DNA of 64,000 nt from Ancylothrix sp. D3o (GCF_025370775.1 NZ_JAMXEX010000013.1:110860-174859); one strand, 5' to 3'. Numbered from the stretch's first letter, positions 19,457 through 27,820 are shown. Program-made: numbers and translations. Notes: generated by a model from the sequence alone, not told the origin.

Positions 19457-19552
19457 GTGTTGCAGACATAAGGTGAAGGAATAGTCCAGAAAGTGAGGAA
19501 ACTCACACAAATCTGAAGCGCTAGGCCGCCGGTTCGAGCCCGGCCAGTCCCG

Positions 19553-19681
19553 TTAGTATGGTAAGCTAAACCAGACAAAATCCCGACGTGAGTAAAACAA
19601 CTCAGAAAGGGAAACCTAGGGGCATTTCGCACGCTGTGTCGAGCGAACTCCTGCCAGTAAATCTATGGAATCAAAGCGATA
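19553..19681 (+). other. Structured spacer between tRNA-Arg and the YdcF gene
   Basis: 129 bases with several nested inverted repeats. TGAGT/ACTCA lies around 19590-19606, TTCGC/GCGAA around 19627-19650. CTCCTG near 19650 can pair with CAGGAG at 19690-19695, just inside the downstream coding start. It could form a leader RNA that hides the start of the next gene. I could not assign it to a riboswitch class. Confidence 0.3.
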
Positions 19682-20311
19682 ATGGTTGACAGGAGCTATC
19701 ATCCAACCAGAGAGCGTACAAGACGCTACAAAGCAAAGAAACGGCGGGTTTCGAGGTCATGGCGAAGCACCGTACTCTTATTTTGGCTAGTCTTCTTTTC
19801 CCTGGCCGGTTGGATAGGCTACCGGCAAATAAAAACCTTCTTCAGTCAACCACAAGCCTTATTAGTGTTGGGAGGAGCAACAGAGCGAGAAAAATTTGCC
19901 GCACAGCTTGCCCGTGAATATCCTAACCTAGAAATTTGGATCACCGGCGGCAGTAACCCAGAGTACGCAGAATGGGTATTTTCCGAAGCCGGTGTGAATT
20001 TATCGCGGCTACACTTAGACGACCGCGCCACCGACACCGTAACCAATTTCACAACCCTGGTAGACGACTTGCAAGCCAGAGGAATTGAGAGCGTTTATCT
20101 AGTAACCTCCGACTATCATATAAGACGAGCCAGCGTCATCGGAGAGATAATTTTAGGCAGTCGGGGAATAACATTTAAACCCATGCCGGTGCCCTCCCAT
20201 GAAAACCCCGAACCCTTAGAAAAATCAATTAGAGATGGTGCAAGAGCTATTTTGTGGGTAACAACCGGCCATACAGGATCAAGTTTGAGCCGGTATTTTC
20301 CTAACTGGTAA
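19682..20311 (+). CDS. YdcF/SanA-family membrane protein (DUF218)
   Basis: A 209-residue protein. A very basic cytoplasmic N-terminus (about 1-28) precedes one membrane helix (about 29-48, LLFWLVFFSLAGWIGY). The DUF218 domain follows, with ALLVLGGA, WITGGSNPEYA, DDRATDTVTNFTTLV and YLVTSDYHIRRA. Members such as SanA and ElyC affect envelope barrier function or peptidoglycan assembly; the biochemical activity is uncertain. The start at 19682 has no strong ribosome binding site, and the leader can fold over it. Confidence 0.85.
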   Translation: MVDRSYHPTRERTRRYKAKKRRVSRSWRSTVLLFWLVFFSLAGWIGYRQIKTFFSQPQALLVLGGATEREKFAAQLAREYPNLEIWITGGSNPEYAEWVFSEAGVNLSRLHLDDRATDTVTNFTTLVDDLQARGIESVYLVTSDYHIRRASVIGEIILGSRGITFKPMPVPSHENPEPLEKSIRDGARAILWVTTGHTGSSLSRYFPNW

Positions 20312-20318
20312 TCAGTAA

Positions 20319-20345
20319 GTTGGGTTTCGCTTTGCTCAACCCAAC
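20319..20345. repeat. Dispersed cyanobacterial palindrome (GTTGGGTT type)
   Basis: GTTGGGTT (20319-20326) and AACCCAAC (20338-20345) enclose a short spacer in the gap between two convergent genes. The wording matches a common cyanobacterial dispersed repeat and may also act as a terminator. A related copy is at 23980-24004. Confidence 0.6.
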
Positions 20346-20352
20346 CTACTAT

Positions 20353-20646
20353 TTAAGCGGCCAACTCTTGAATCAAAACATAAGGCTGAACAATTAAAGT
20401 ATTAAAACGTTTTTGTTGATTGCTATTCCAATCTGTTAACTGTTCCTGAGAAGGCTTATAAATCAGCGATTCACTAATCCAATGCTGCACCGACGCCACA
20501 TTATCCCCAGCAATAGCGACGCCAACATCAACTAAATCTAAATTTCCAGTTACCACCACAATTGCTTCTCGTCTGGCGTGAGGAATCAACCATTCCCACT
20601 CCGACTCATCCAACATTTCTGTCAATTCGGCGCGAAGATCCTGCAT
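20353..20646 (-). CDS. DUF2288 family protein
   Basis: A protein of about 97 residues with the DUF2288 consensus: LTEMLDESEWEWLIPHARR, AIVVVTGNLDLVDVGVAIA and VQHWISESLIYKPSQEQ. Function unknown. ATG 20646 is preferred over the in-frame TTG at 20661 because GCAGGGA precedes it at good spacing. It follows plsC on the same strand after about 40 bases and may be cotranscribed with it. Confidence 0.85.
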   Translation of the reverse strand: MQDLRAELTEMLDESEWEWLIPHARREAIVVVTGNLDLVDVGVAIAGDNVASVQHWISESLIYKPSQEQLTDWNSNQQKRFNTLIVQPYVLIQELAA

Positions 20647-20684
20647 TATTTTTCCCTGCAAATCCTAAAGGTTTCAATATAACA

Positions 20685-21335
20685 TCACCGGCCTAAATCG
20701 TGCATTCCATTAATCACATCCGCGCATTTTTTAGTAATTGCTTCCAACTCATCGCGGTTTGTCGAAGCCGGCGCCGGAATTAACTCTCCTACACGAACAG
20801 TAACCGGCACAGAACGAGGCACCGCAGAACCTTTAACCAAAATCTTCTCACTCCCCCACAAACACACCGGCAAAAGAGGAGCCTTAGCCTTCGCCGCAAT
20901 CAAAGCAGCCCCCAATTTAGGCTCTGTAATTCTACCATCAGGTGTCCGAGTTCCCTCCAAAAAAACACCAGTTGCCCAACCATTCTCTAACGAATTTAAG
21001 GCCGCACGAATAGCATTACGGTCTCCCCCGCCACGATTAACCGGATAGGCACCATAAAGCGTAATTGCTTGCTTAAGAACCGGCACCTCAAACAACTCCT
21101 GCTTAGCCATATAAGCAACAGGCCGGCGTAAAGAACTAGAAACAATTGGTGGGTCAAAATGACTTGCATGATTACTCACCACCACCACCGGCCCAAGAGT
21201 CGGCATATTTTCTGCACCATAAATGCGACCTCGAAAATAAGCGTTAAACATCGGTGCAACAACAGACCACTTAAACAAATGATACAGAAGTAAACTCTCA
21301 ACAGGCTCGCGGTCTCTACCCACAGTTTCTACCAT
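20685..21335 (-). CDS. plsC: 1-acyl-sn-glycerol-3-phosphate acyltransferase
   Basis: About 216 residues. PlsC adds the second acyl chain to make phosphatidic acid at the membrane. The catalytic NHxxxxD motif is SNHASHFDPP; the glycerol-phosphate binding motif is FLEGTRTPDGR. Start taken at ATG 21335; the frame is open to a TTG at 21347. Upstream on the same strand lie the PstS-like gene and the fatty acid genes, an arrangement that puts it in a lipid synthesis neighbourhood. Confidence 0.93.
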   Translation of the reverse strand: MVETVGRDREPVESLLLYHLFKWSVVAPMFNAYFRGRIYGAENMPTLGPVVVVSNHASHFDPPIVSSSLRRPVAYMAKQELFEVPVLKQAITLYGAYPVNRGGGDRNAIRAALNSLENGWATGVFLEGTRTPDGRITEPKLGAALIAAKAKAPLLPVCLWGSEKILVKGSAVPRSVPVTVRVGELIPAPASTNRDELEAITKKCADVINGMHDLGR

Positions 21336-21407
21336 TTTAGATTTCAAATATATGATCTTATAATAAAGTGCTCAGTCTGTGATCTTTTTTTTAACTACAA
21401 ACGACAA

Positions 21408-21441
21408 AAAACCCAGTTTCTTAAAAAAACGGAGTTTTTAG
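21408..21441 (-). terminator. Terminator after the PstS-like gene
   Basis: On the minus strand, AAAACTC pairs with GGGTTTT (one G-U pair) across a 15-base A/T-rich loop, then a T-run. It sits just downstream of the PstS-like stop codon. Confidence 0.6.
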
Positions 21442-21461
21442 TTGACTGAGAAAACCTCTAT

Positions 21462-22400
21462 TTAATTGCCACCGGACATTGCCTGCTGACCTTGAGGAGA
21501 AGTTACATAACCCAAAAACGCCTGCACCTGCGGACTAGCAGGATTTTTGTACACATAAAACAGCGTTCGTTGGTAGGGGTAAGCGGGATTATCTGGAGTG
21601 AGGTTATTCACCGGCACCACGCGGACTGTTTGCTGTTGGGCAACCTGCGTATAAGTTGCATAACCAATGCCATCGTTTTTGAGAGCTTGTAGTAATGGCG
21701 TGGTGGCGTCTTGACTCAGGGTTGTAATGTTAGGGCTACTGCCAAAACTTCCTCCTCCTAAAACTAATTCTTTAAAGGTTTGATGAGTACCGCTAATCGC
21801 AGGCCGGTTAATGACACGAATAGTAGAAGGTTGTCCTCCCACTTTTGACCAGTCCTTAATATCTCCCTCAAAAATATCTTCTACTTGACCGCTAGTTAAT
21901 CCTTGTTTCCAAGGGTTATTAATTCCTACAACAATAGCGATGGCATCTAAAGCAATTGGCACCGCGACTAAGCCTTGATTTTTTTCTTGGGGAGTGAGGG
22001 GTCTGGAAATGGCTGCAATATCAACGTTGCCGCTTTTTAATGCTTCTAATCCTTTTTCCGTACCGTTGGCGATGGTGTACACAATAGTGCTAGGAAATTG
22101 TTTTTGGAAGCCAACTTTTAAGCTTCGATTAATAGCCACCATGCTTGTAGAACCATCGATACTTACGGTAGTGCCGGCGGGTACGAATGCGGGTAGTTTA
22201 AATACAGAATCGCCCGTTTGTTGTGGCACAGAAGTGTTGTTTGTTTGATTTTGGTTTGTTTGTGTTTGGTTTGTTTGGGTTTGGGTGCCGGCAGTTTCTT
22301 GTTGTGGCTGCTTCATAACAAAGAACCAATACCCACCGGCTGCCAATAACAAAAATATCAAAATATAAACAATTGGTGGTGGCCCGCTTTTTTTTGCCAT
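21462..22400 (-). CDS. PstS-like phosphate-binding protein, membrane-anchored
   Basis: A 312-residue protein. An N-terminal membrane helix (about 10-28, IVYILIFLLLAAGGYWFFV) is followed by a Gln/Thr/Asn-rich linker and a PBP-like-2 domain. Its signatures are VSIDGSTSMVAINRSL, ALKSGNVDIAAISRPLT, FEGDIKDWSKVGG and NRPAISGTHQTFKEL, as in PstS/SphX. It probably binds phosphate or a related oxyanion in the periplasm, with the helix as anchor instead of a lipid. No pstCAB genes are nearby. It follows the coiled-coil gene by 4 bases, so the two are probably cotranscribed. Confidence 0.85.
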   Translation of the reverse strand: MAKKSGPPPIVYILIFLLLAAGGYWFFVMKQPQQETAGTQTQTNQTQTNQNQTNNTSVPQQTGDSVFKLPAFVPAGTTVSIDGSTSMVAINRSLKVGFQKQFPSTIVYTIANGTEKGLEALKSGNVDIAAISRPLTPQEKNQGLVAVPIALDAIAIVVGINNPWKQGLTSGQVEDIFEGDIKDWSKVGGQPSTIRVINRPAISGTHQTFKELVLGGGSFGSSPNITTLSQDATTPLLQALKNDGIGYATYTQVAQQQTVRVVPVNNLTPDNPAYPYQRTLFYVYKNPASPQVQAFLGYVTSPQGQQAMSGGN

Positions 22401-22404
22401 ATAT

Positions 22405-22845
22405 TTACTCGCCTAATTTTTGGGTTTTTGTCCGCTCTTGCAACAATTGCAGACGTTTATTTACTTCATCATCAACGGTCATTTTTTCCAAATCTGCCTG
22501 TAATTTTTCGGCGGAATTTTCCGAGAGTTCCGCAAAGGCTTGTTCTTTCAAGTGCCGGTGTTCTACGGCGCTTTTGGCTTGCTCAAATTGGGATCGCGCT
22601 GAGTCTATACTTAAATCATTGTTAACTTTGGCAATGGCTCCGAGTGCTTGGTTGATTTCTGCCAAATCTTTCATATTTTGCATATCGGTTTTATATTGTT
22701 CCAGCTTCATCCGTTCTCGGTTTAGCTTATCTTTGGAAGCATTTACATATTTTTCTGCTTGGTTAACTTGGGTTTCTAATTGCGGTAATAACTGCTCAAT
22801 TTGAATCACCCAGACTCCACCGGCAAACCCCACAACCAATTCCAA
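22405..22845 (-). CDS. Coiled-coil protein, PspA-like pattern, with frameshifted N-terminus
   Basis: 146 codons from a TTG. The body is long charged coiled coil (about residues 15-140). In another frame, ATG 22904 opens a 32-residue frame (to 22806) reading MKKFIYWLMGEKAGRTMVG then WNWLWGLPVESG. I recall this as the usual N-terminus of a cyanobacterial family whose coiled-coil part follows on directly. Here a one-base shift separates the two. So the true product may be an N-terminally fused protein read by frameshift, or the gene is damaged. The partner role with the PstS-like gene 4 bases downstream is unknown. Confidence 0.55.
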   Translation of the reverse strand: MELVVGFAGGVWVIQIEQLLPQLETQVNQAEKYVNASKDKLNRERMKLEQYKTDMQNMKDLAEINQALGAIAKVNNDLSIDSARSQFEQAKSAVEHRHLKEQAFAELSENSAEKLQADLEKMTVDDEVNKRLQLLQERTKTQKLGE

Positions 22846-23002
22846 GTTCCTACCATTGTCCTGCCGGCTTTTTCACCCATCAACCAGTAGATAAATTTTT
22901 TCATAAATTAAATAGGCAGATATTATACTTCCAGTGTATTCTACACATCGGGCCGGTGTGGGTTAAGAAAAGATTATCTTTTTTGAGACGGTTTTACAAG
23001 AC

Positions 23003-23037
23003 AAAAAAACCCGATTTTTCAAAGAAACCGGGTTTTT
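23003..23037 (-). terminator. Terminator after fabD
   Basis: On the minus strand AAAACCCG pairs with CGGGTTTT and ends in seven T. This wording (AAAACCCGGTTTCT type) is a common cyanobacterial terminator. It lies 18 bases past the fabD stop. Confidence 0.85.
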
Positions 23038-23054
23038 AGAATTGAACCAGTATT

Positions 23055-23951
23055 TTAACCTTCTATTTGAGCCAGAGTGTTAATATTCTCCAAACCAATA
23101 TCAGGACAAGTGCGTTTTATGAGGCCGGTGAGAACCTTTCCGGGGCCAATTTCCACCACCTTTTCTATTTTTAATTCAGGCAATTTCAGCATGATTTCTC
23201 GCCAGCGTACAGAGCCGGTCATTTGCTTGCTGAGACGTTCTTTTAAAGTGGCTGGATCAGTCACCGGCAGCGGCTCAATATTTGACAACACCGGCACCTT
23301 AGCTTCTGCAAAATCAACACCTTCTAAAACCTTGGCAAATTCAGCCGCCGCCGGTGCCATCAAATGCGAATGAAATGCACCAGAAACTTTTAATTTAACA
23401 GCGCGTTTTGTTTTGATATTTGAGATAACTTCGTCTACGCCTTCAGGAGTTCCAGAAATAACAACTTGCGCCACGCTGTTATCATTTGCTAATACCACAT
23501 CTGCCGTTTCTTCAACTTTTTTCTCTAATTGATCGCGGTCAAATCCCATCAGTGCCGCCATTTGGCCACCGGCAGCTTCACTCATTAATTCAGCGCGGCG
23601 TTTTACTAAGCGCAAACCGCTTTCAAAGTCAATTACTCCAGCAGCATAAAGAGCAACATATTCGCCTAAACTGTGGCCGGCTACGAGATTTGGTTGGTGT
23701 CCTTTTTCGCGCAACGCATCTACTAAAATGCTTTCAACCACATAAAGACAAGGTTGAGTGTAAAGCGTATTAGAGAGTTTTTCTTCGTCAGATTGGCATA
23801 CTTCAATTACAGACCAACCGAGGATTTTTTCGGCTTCTTCAAATCTTTGTTTTGCTGCCGGTGAGTCTAAAAGATCGGCTGTCATTCCGACTTCTTGCGA
23901 TCCTTGTCCGGGGAATACCCATGCTGTTTTTGTCATTGGTTCAGTTGTCAT
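23055..23951 (-). CDS. fabD: Malonyl CoA-acyl carrier protein transacylase
   Basis: 298 residues. Transfers malonyl from CoA to ACP to supply chain extender units. The nucleophile elbow is GHSLGEYVAL, the catalytic His is in GAFHSHLM, and the N-terminal VFPGQGSQEVGM motif is complete. Two in-frame Met codons are possible starts (residues 1 and 6); the family normally begins at the second, MTKTAWVFPGQ. Third in the plsX-fabH-fabD order on this strand. Confidence 0.97.
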   Translation of the reverse strand: MTTEPMTKTAWVFPGQGSQEVGMTADLLDSPAAKQRFEEAEKILGWSVIEVCQSDEEKLSNTLYTQPCLYVVESILVDALREKGHQPNLVAGHSLGEYVALYAAGVIDFESGLRLVKRRAELMSEAAGGQMAALMGFDRDQLEKKVEETADVVLANDNSVAQVVISGTPEGVDEVISNIKTKRAVKLKVSGAFHSHLMAPAAAEFAKVLEGVDFAEAKVPVLSNIEPLPVTDPATLKERLSKQMTGSVRWREIMLKLPELKIEKVVEIGPGKVLTGLIKRTCPDIGLENINTLAQIEG

Positions 23952-23979
23952 TTCTCATTTCTCATTTGTCATTTGCTAG

Positions 23980-24004
23980 GTTGGGTAGAAGCATGAAACC
24001 CAAC
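23980..24004. repeat. Dispersed cyanobacterial palindrome (GTTGGGT type) beside heptamers
   Basis: GTTGGGT (23980-23986) and ACCCAAC (23998-24004) around a short spacer. Immediately to the left, 23947-23975, lies a tandem TCATTTC/TCATTTG heptamer array. The two dispersed repeat types stand side by side in the fabH-fabD gap. Confidence 0.6.
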
Positions 24005-24126
24005 TTTTATAAAGCTTATGTTTCCATCAAATACCGGCAGCCAAACTTGAGAAACCGGCAATTCCCAACTAAGAAATATTACAGCAATTTTCAGCTTATT
24101 TTTAGATCCGCCAGAAATCGGCTTTC

Positions 24127-25122
24127 TTAACCCCATTCAAAAATCGCCGCACCCCAACTCAACCCCGCACCAAACCCAGCCGTAGCAATCACATCTCCCG
24201 CCTTAATTTTTCCCTCCCTCACCGCTTGATCTAAAGCCAGAGGAATTGAAGCCGCCGAAGTATTGCCATGATGCGCCAAATTACTAATCACTTTTTCGGG
24301 TTCAATTTTCATTCGTTGGGCGACTGCATCTAAAATCCGTTGATTGGCTTGGTGCATAATTAACCAGTCAATCTGATCTGATGTCAAATTCGCTCTAAAT
24401 AAAGCTTTTTCTATGACTTCCGGCACTTTTTTTACCGCAAAACGATAAATTTCTTGACCATTCATCGTAATGCGATTATAACCGCCTTGACTGACATCAA
24501 CTCCGGGGATAATTTCGTAGGGTTGCGGTTGATAAGCCAATTGTAAATTGTGATAACCGGCCCCATCACTCCGCAATTCAAAACCCAACAAATTATCTTT
24601 TTCAGACGCTTGTAAAACAACGGCACCGGCCCCATCTCCAAATAAAATACAAGTGCGCCGGTCTTTCCAATCTACCCACCGAGACAAAATATCAGCGCCA
24701 ATTAACAGAATATTTCTATAGGTGCCGGTGCGGATAAATTGGCTTGCCGTTACCAACCCAAAAACAAACCCCGAACAAGCAGCCGTCATATCAAAAGCCA
24801 CTGCACGAGTTGCTCCTAATTTGGCTTGAATTAGACCGGCACTGCCAAATAAATCATCGGCGCTTGAAGTCGCCAAAATAATTAAATCTAGCTCTTGCGG
24901 CTCAATTTTTGCCATTTCCAGAGCATTTTTAGAAGCCTCTGTTGCCAATTGAGCGAGGCTTTCTTGGGGACTTGCAACGCGACGCTCGCGGATGCCGGTG
25001 CGTGAGGCGATCCACTCATCGGAAGTTTCCACAATGTGGGTGAGTGCTTGGTTATCGAGGCTGGTTGCCGGTGCTGCTGAACCACAGCCAATAATTGAGA
25101 TGCCGGTGCCTAATTGATTCAA
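24127..25122 (-). CDS. fabH: Beta-ketoacyl-ACP synthase III
   Basis: 331 residues. Starts fatty acid synthesis by condensing acetyl-CoA with malonyl-ACP. The catalytic triad is visible: Cys in TAACSGFVFGL, His in WLIMHQANQRI, and Asn in HHGNTSAASIPLAL. The N-terminus GISIIGCGSAAPATSLDN and TSDEWIASRTGIRERR are typical. Downstream of plsX on the same strand, with a 180-base gap that holds tandem repeats. Confidence 0.97.
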   Translation of the reverse strand: MNQLGTGISIIGCGSAAPATSLDNQALTHIVETSDEWIASRTGIRERRVASPQESLAQLATEASKNALEMAKIEPQELDLIILATSSADDLFGSAGLIQAKLGATRAVAFDMTAACSGFVFGLVTASQFIRTGTYRNILLIGADILSRWVDWKDRRTCILFGDGAGAVVLQASEKDNLLGFELRSDGAGYHNLQLAYQPQPYEIIPGVDVSQGGYNRITMNGQEIYRFAVKKVPEVIEKALFRANLTSDQIDWLIMHQANQRILDAVAQRMKIEPEKVISNLAHHGNTSAASIPLALDQAVREGKIKAGDVIATAGFGAGLSWGAAIFEWG

Positions 25123-25247
25123 GGTTCCTCCGTCTTTTTTCTTGAGTTTAGGAAAAGGGGGATGAGTTTTGTTTAGAGTTTTTATATCCTCTGATTTTTG
25201 GTTTTTTTCATCTGTGTTTGGCTTTGTTAATTGGGGGTTTTTAAAAC

Positions 25248-25274
25248 CGCAGATAAACGCAGATAAACGCAGAT
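25248..25274. repeat. Tandem CGCAGATAAA repeat
   Basis: Two full copies of CGCAGATAAA plus a third CGCAGAT in the fabH-plsX gap. Close to it, CATCTGTGTTTGGC is a degenerate inverted echo. Such CGCAGATAAACGCAGAT strings are dispersed in cyanobacterial genomes. Confidence 0.75.
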
Positions 25275-25301
25275 GTTTTTGGTTAACTCATCTCCTTTTC
25301 C

Positions 25302-26348
25302 TCACTCTTTTGGCTGACTGATTATTGCTGATTCTTTGTCTGGTTTTTTGTATTGCGATTGGATGCGTTCTAAAACCTCATTATCGACGGCTTCTTTTGC
25401 TAAGCGCACCGCATTACATACGGTGGCTGCTTTTGAGGAACCGTGACCAATAATGCAAACGCCAGCAACGCCTAGCAGCAATCCGCCGCCGTGTTCTACA
25501 TGGTCAATGCGTTGTTTGATGCGTCGTAAATTTGGTTTTAAAAGAGCGGCTCCAACCTTGCCGTTTATGCCTTTAACGAGTTCTTCTCGTAGAATATCTA
25601 GGACAACTTCGCCAACGGCTTCGGCAAATTTTAGTAATACATTGCCGACAAAACCATCGCAGACAATGACATCAAATTTTCCGGAAAGTACGTCTCGGCC
25701 TTCAGCATTTCCGATGAAAGGAACCAAGGCGTTATCTTGCAGCAGTTGGTGGGTACGAAGTGCTTGGTCGTTGCCTTTGCAAGGTTCTTCCCCAATGTTC
25801 AGTAAACCGACTTGAGGCTGAGGAATTCCTAGCACATATTGGCTATAAATTGTCCCCATGACGGCAAATTGTTCTAAAAACTTTGGTCGGCAATCGACAT
25901 TTGCCCCCACATCCAAAATCAAAACCGGCTTATTCGGTATAACTGTCGGAAATACGGCCCCAATTGCTGGCCGGTCAATACCAGGGAGCCGGCCTAAGCG
26001 TAGTAAAGCCGCTGCCATAGCTGCGCCAGAGTGGCCGGCGGACACCACTGCGTCAGCTTTTTTTTGTTTTACGCAGTCCATAGCCACATTAATTGAGGAT
26101 TTTGGCTTGCGTTTGAGAGCCGTCAAAGGCTCCTCGTCCATTTCCACAATGCCTTCTGCCGGCACGATTTCTGGCCATTTAGCATTGGGATGTTGTTTAA
26201 GGGAGGCTTCTATTTGCTGGGGATCACCCACCAATAACACCTCAACGTCCAATTCTTCCTGTGCTTTGATCGCTCCCGCAACGATTTGGGCCGGGGCATA
26301 ATCCCCTCCCATAGCGTCAATTGCAATTTTTGCCCGCGTCGAACCCAT
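25302..26348 (-). CDS. plsX: Phosphate acyltransferase PlsX
   Basis: 348 residues. Converts acyl-ACP to acyl-phosphate, the donor for PlsY in phospholipid synthesis. Family signatures: KIAIDAMGGDYAP at the N-terminus, GHSGAAMAAALLRLGRL, LLNIGEEPCKGN, NAEGRDVLSGKFDVIV and a C-terminal GVCIIGHGSS. First gene of the plsX-fabH-fabD group, divergent from the PBP4-type gene; promoters for both must lie in 26349-26490. Confidence 0.97.
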   Translation of the reverse strand: MGSTRAKIAIDAMGGDYAPAQIVAGAIKAQEELDVEVLLVGDPQQIEASLKQHPNAKWPEIVPAEGIVEMDEEPLTALKRKPKSSINVAMDCVKQKKADAVVSAGHSGAAMAAALLRLGRLPGIDRPAIGAVFPTVIPNKPVLILDVGANVDCRPKFLEQFAVMGTIYSQYVLGIPQPQVGLLNIGEEPCKGNDQALRTHQLLQDNALVPFIGNAEGRDVLSGKFDVIVCDGFVGNVLLKFAEAVGEVVLDILREELVKGINGKVGAALLKPNLRRIKQRIDHVEHGGGLLLGVAGVCIIGHGSSKAATVCNAVRLAKEAVDNEVLERIQSQYKKPDKESAIISQPKE

Positions 26349-26459
26349 TGATCATGCGTCGTAGAAACCTTAAGAATTTTAGCAGTTGCCGGTGACAAGC
26401 GAAACATAATATGGAATTTTTACTGTTTTGGCATAAACTGAGACTGTTTGCGGCCCCGC

Positions 26460-26489
26460 TTGCACCTCTTTTAACGTTTTACTTACACT
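26460..26489 (+). promoter_or_regulatory. Putative promoter directly before the PBP4-type gene
   Basis: TTGCAC (26460-26465), an 18-base spacer, then TACACT (26484-26489). The -10 box ends one base before the ATG at 26491, so a transcript from it would start inside the coding region. Either a different promoter is used or translation begins later; I see no better box. Confidence 0.25.
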
Positions 26490-26490
26490 A

Positions 26491-27807
26491 ATGCTTGAGT
26501 TATTGAGTTCGGGTTTCCTATCGCTGTGGTTAGAGAAAGCGGGATTACCGGCCCGCGAGTTCAATGCTTTTTCGTTGTTAGCCGGCCCTGGAATTCCGGG
26601 CTGGACATTGCCGGTTGAACCCCAACCAGCCACCATCGGCTCTTTAGAAAAGTATTTACAAACCTTAACCGCCAAAGGCTTGTCAAAAAACGCTCAAGGT
26701 GTATGGTTACAAACCAATACAACGGTGCTCGCCAACAACCAAGGAACAACTCCACTGTCTGCTGCATCCCTGACTAAAATTGCCACCTCAATAGCAGCCT
26801 TAGAAAAGTGGGGCCCAACTCATCAATTCACAACAGTATTTTCCGCCACCGGCCCCATAGAAGACGGTGTTTTAAAAGGTGATTTAATTGTCACAGGCGG
26901 CGGCGATCCATTTTTTATCTGGGAAGAAGCCTTTGCCGTCGGAAATGCCCTCAATAAACTCGGCATTAAACAAGTCACCGGCAATTTAATAATTAACGGC
27001 AATTTTTCCGTAAACTTTGAACAAGATCCCCTTCAAAGCGGACAACAATTCATCGAAGCCTTAAACCCGGAAATATGGCAAGAAGACGCAAGTTTTGTTT
27101 ATTCCAGCCTACCCCCTGGAACACCCAAACCGAAACTAGAAATTAACGGCACAGTTAAACTCGGTCAAACCAAAGGAAAACCACTACTCCGCCATTATTC
27201 TTTACCCCTGAGCGAAATTATTCGCCAAATGAACATTCACAGCAACAACGAAATAGCTCAAATGCTGGCCGACGGAGTGGGCGGTGCAAATGTTGTCAAA
27301 GATTTAGCAGTAAAAGCAGCCGGTGTACCCCCCGAAGAAATCTTATTAATTAACGGTTCAGGCTTAGGTCAAGAAAACCGAATTTCTCCCAGAGCAGCCT
27401 GTGCAATGTACATAGCATTACAGCGTTATTTATATCAGCAACCAGACAAAAACTACACCATAGCAGATATATTTCCTGTCGCCGGCAAAGACGAAGGAAC
27501 AGTAGAAGATCGAAAAATGCCGAAAGCTTCAGTAGTAAAAACCGGCACCCTTTCTAACGTCAGCGCCTTAGCCGGAATGTTACCAACAAAAGACTATGGA
27601 GTAGTATATTTCGCCATCATTAACAACCGAGGCGAAGACATCGACGGATTAAGAGCAAAACAAGACAGCTTCCTGCAAACATTACAAAAACAATTCGGAG
27701 GAAACCCAACTCTTCCCCTCACAGCAATCGCCCCCGGCTTTTCCCACAGTGACGCTGATATCAAAATAGGAGATGTAGCCAGAAACGAAATAGTAACCGG
27801 CGGCTAA
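26491..27807 (+). CDS. D-alanyl-D-alanine carboxypeptidase, PBP4 type (S13)
   Basis: 438 residues. Trims or cross-cuts peptidoglycan peptides. The three penicillin-binding motifs are present: SLTK (in SAASLTKIATS), SNN (in IHSNNEIAQML) and KTG (in VVKTGTLSNV). The insert typical of DacB, with a GGGDP motif, follows motif 1. The hydrophobic N-terminus is short and may serve as anchor. Divergent from plsX. Confidence 0.92.
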   Translation: MLELLSSGFLSLWLEKAGLPAREFNAFSLLAGPGIPGWTLPVEPQPATIGSLEKYLQTLTAKGLSKNAQGVWLQTNTTVLANNQGTTPLSAASLTKIATSIAALEKWGPTHQFTTVFSATGPIEDGVLKGDLIVTGGGDPFFIWEEAFAVGNALNKLGIKQVTGNLIINGNFSVNFEQDPLQSGQQFIEALNPEIWQEDASFVYSSLPPGTPKPKLEINGTVKLGQTKGKPLLRHYSLPLSEIIRQMNIHSNNEIAQMLADGVGGANVVKDLAVKAAGVPPEEILLINGSGLGQENRISPRAACAMYIALQRYLYQQPDKNYTIADIFPVAGKDEGTVEDRKMPKASVVKTGTLSNVSALAGMLPTKDYGVVYFAIINNRGEDIDGLRAKQDSFLQTLQKQFGGNPTLPLTAIAPGFSHSDADIKIGDVARNEIVTGG

Positions 27808-27820
27808 ATATCATAGATTA

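Larger units (their letters stand above)
18635..19515 (+). mobile_element. Group I intron (IC3-like) in tRNA-Arg(CCU)
   Basis: An 881-nt intron. The 5' splice site follows U36: exon CCU can pair with GGG at 18643-18645, leaving the conserved U-G pair. The last base is G (19515). P2 is GGAG-GAAA-CTCC (18652-18663). The P4-P6 core includes TGAGCCAAGCC, as in cyanobacterial tRNA-Leu introns. P6b is AAAAGTC (18743-18749)/GACTTTT (18795-18801), with heptamer repeats in its loop. GTGCAGAGACT (to 18819) gives the 5' strand of P7, and ATAGTCC (19481-19487) the 3' strand. P9 is GTGAG-GAAA-CTCAC (19493-19506). The open reading frame lies in the P8 region. Confidence 0.88.
18598..19552 (+). tRNA. tRNA-Arg(CCU), split by a group I intron
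   Basis: Exons are 18598-18634 and 19516-19552. Joined, they form a complete 74-nt tRNA. The acceptor stem is GGGGCTG/CAGTCCC with one G-U pair. The D arm is GCTC/GAGC, the anticodon stem AGCGC/GCGCT and the T arm GCCGG-TTCGAGC-CCGGC. The discriminator is G; CCA is not encoded. The anticodon loop is C-U-CCU-A-A, so it reads AGG arginine codons. The intron interrupts between positions 36 and 37, the place known for tRNA-Arg(CCU) introns of some Proteobacteria. Confidence 0.9.
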
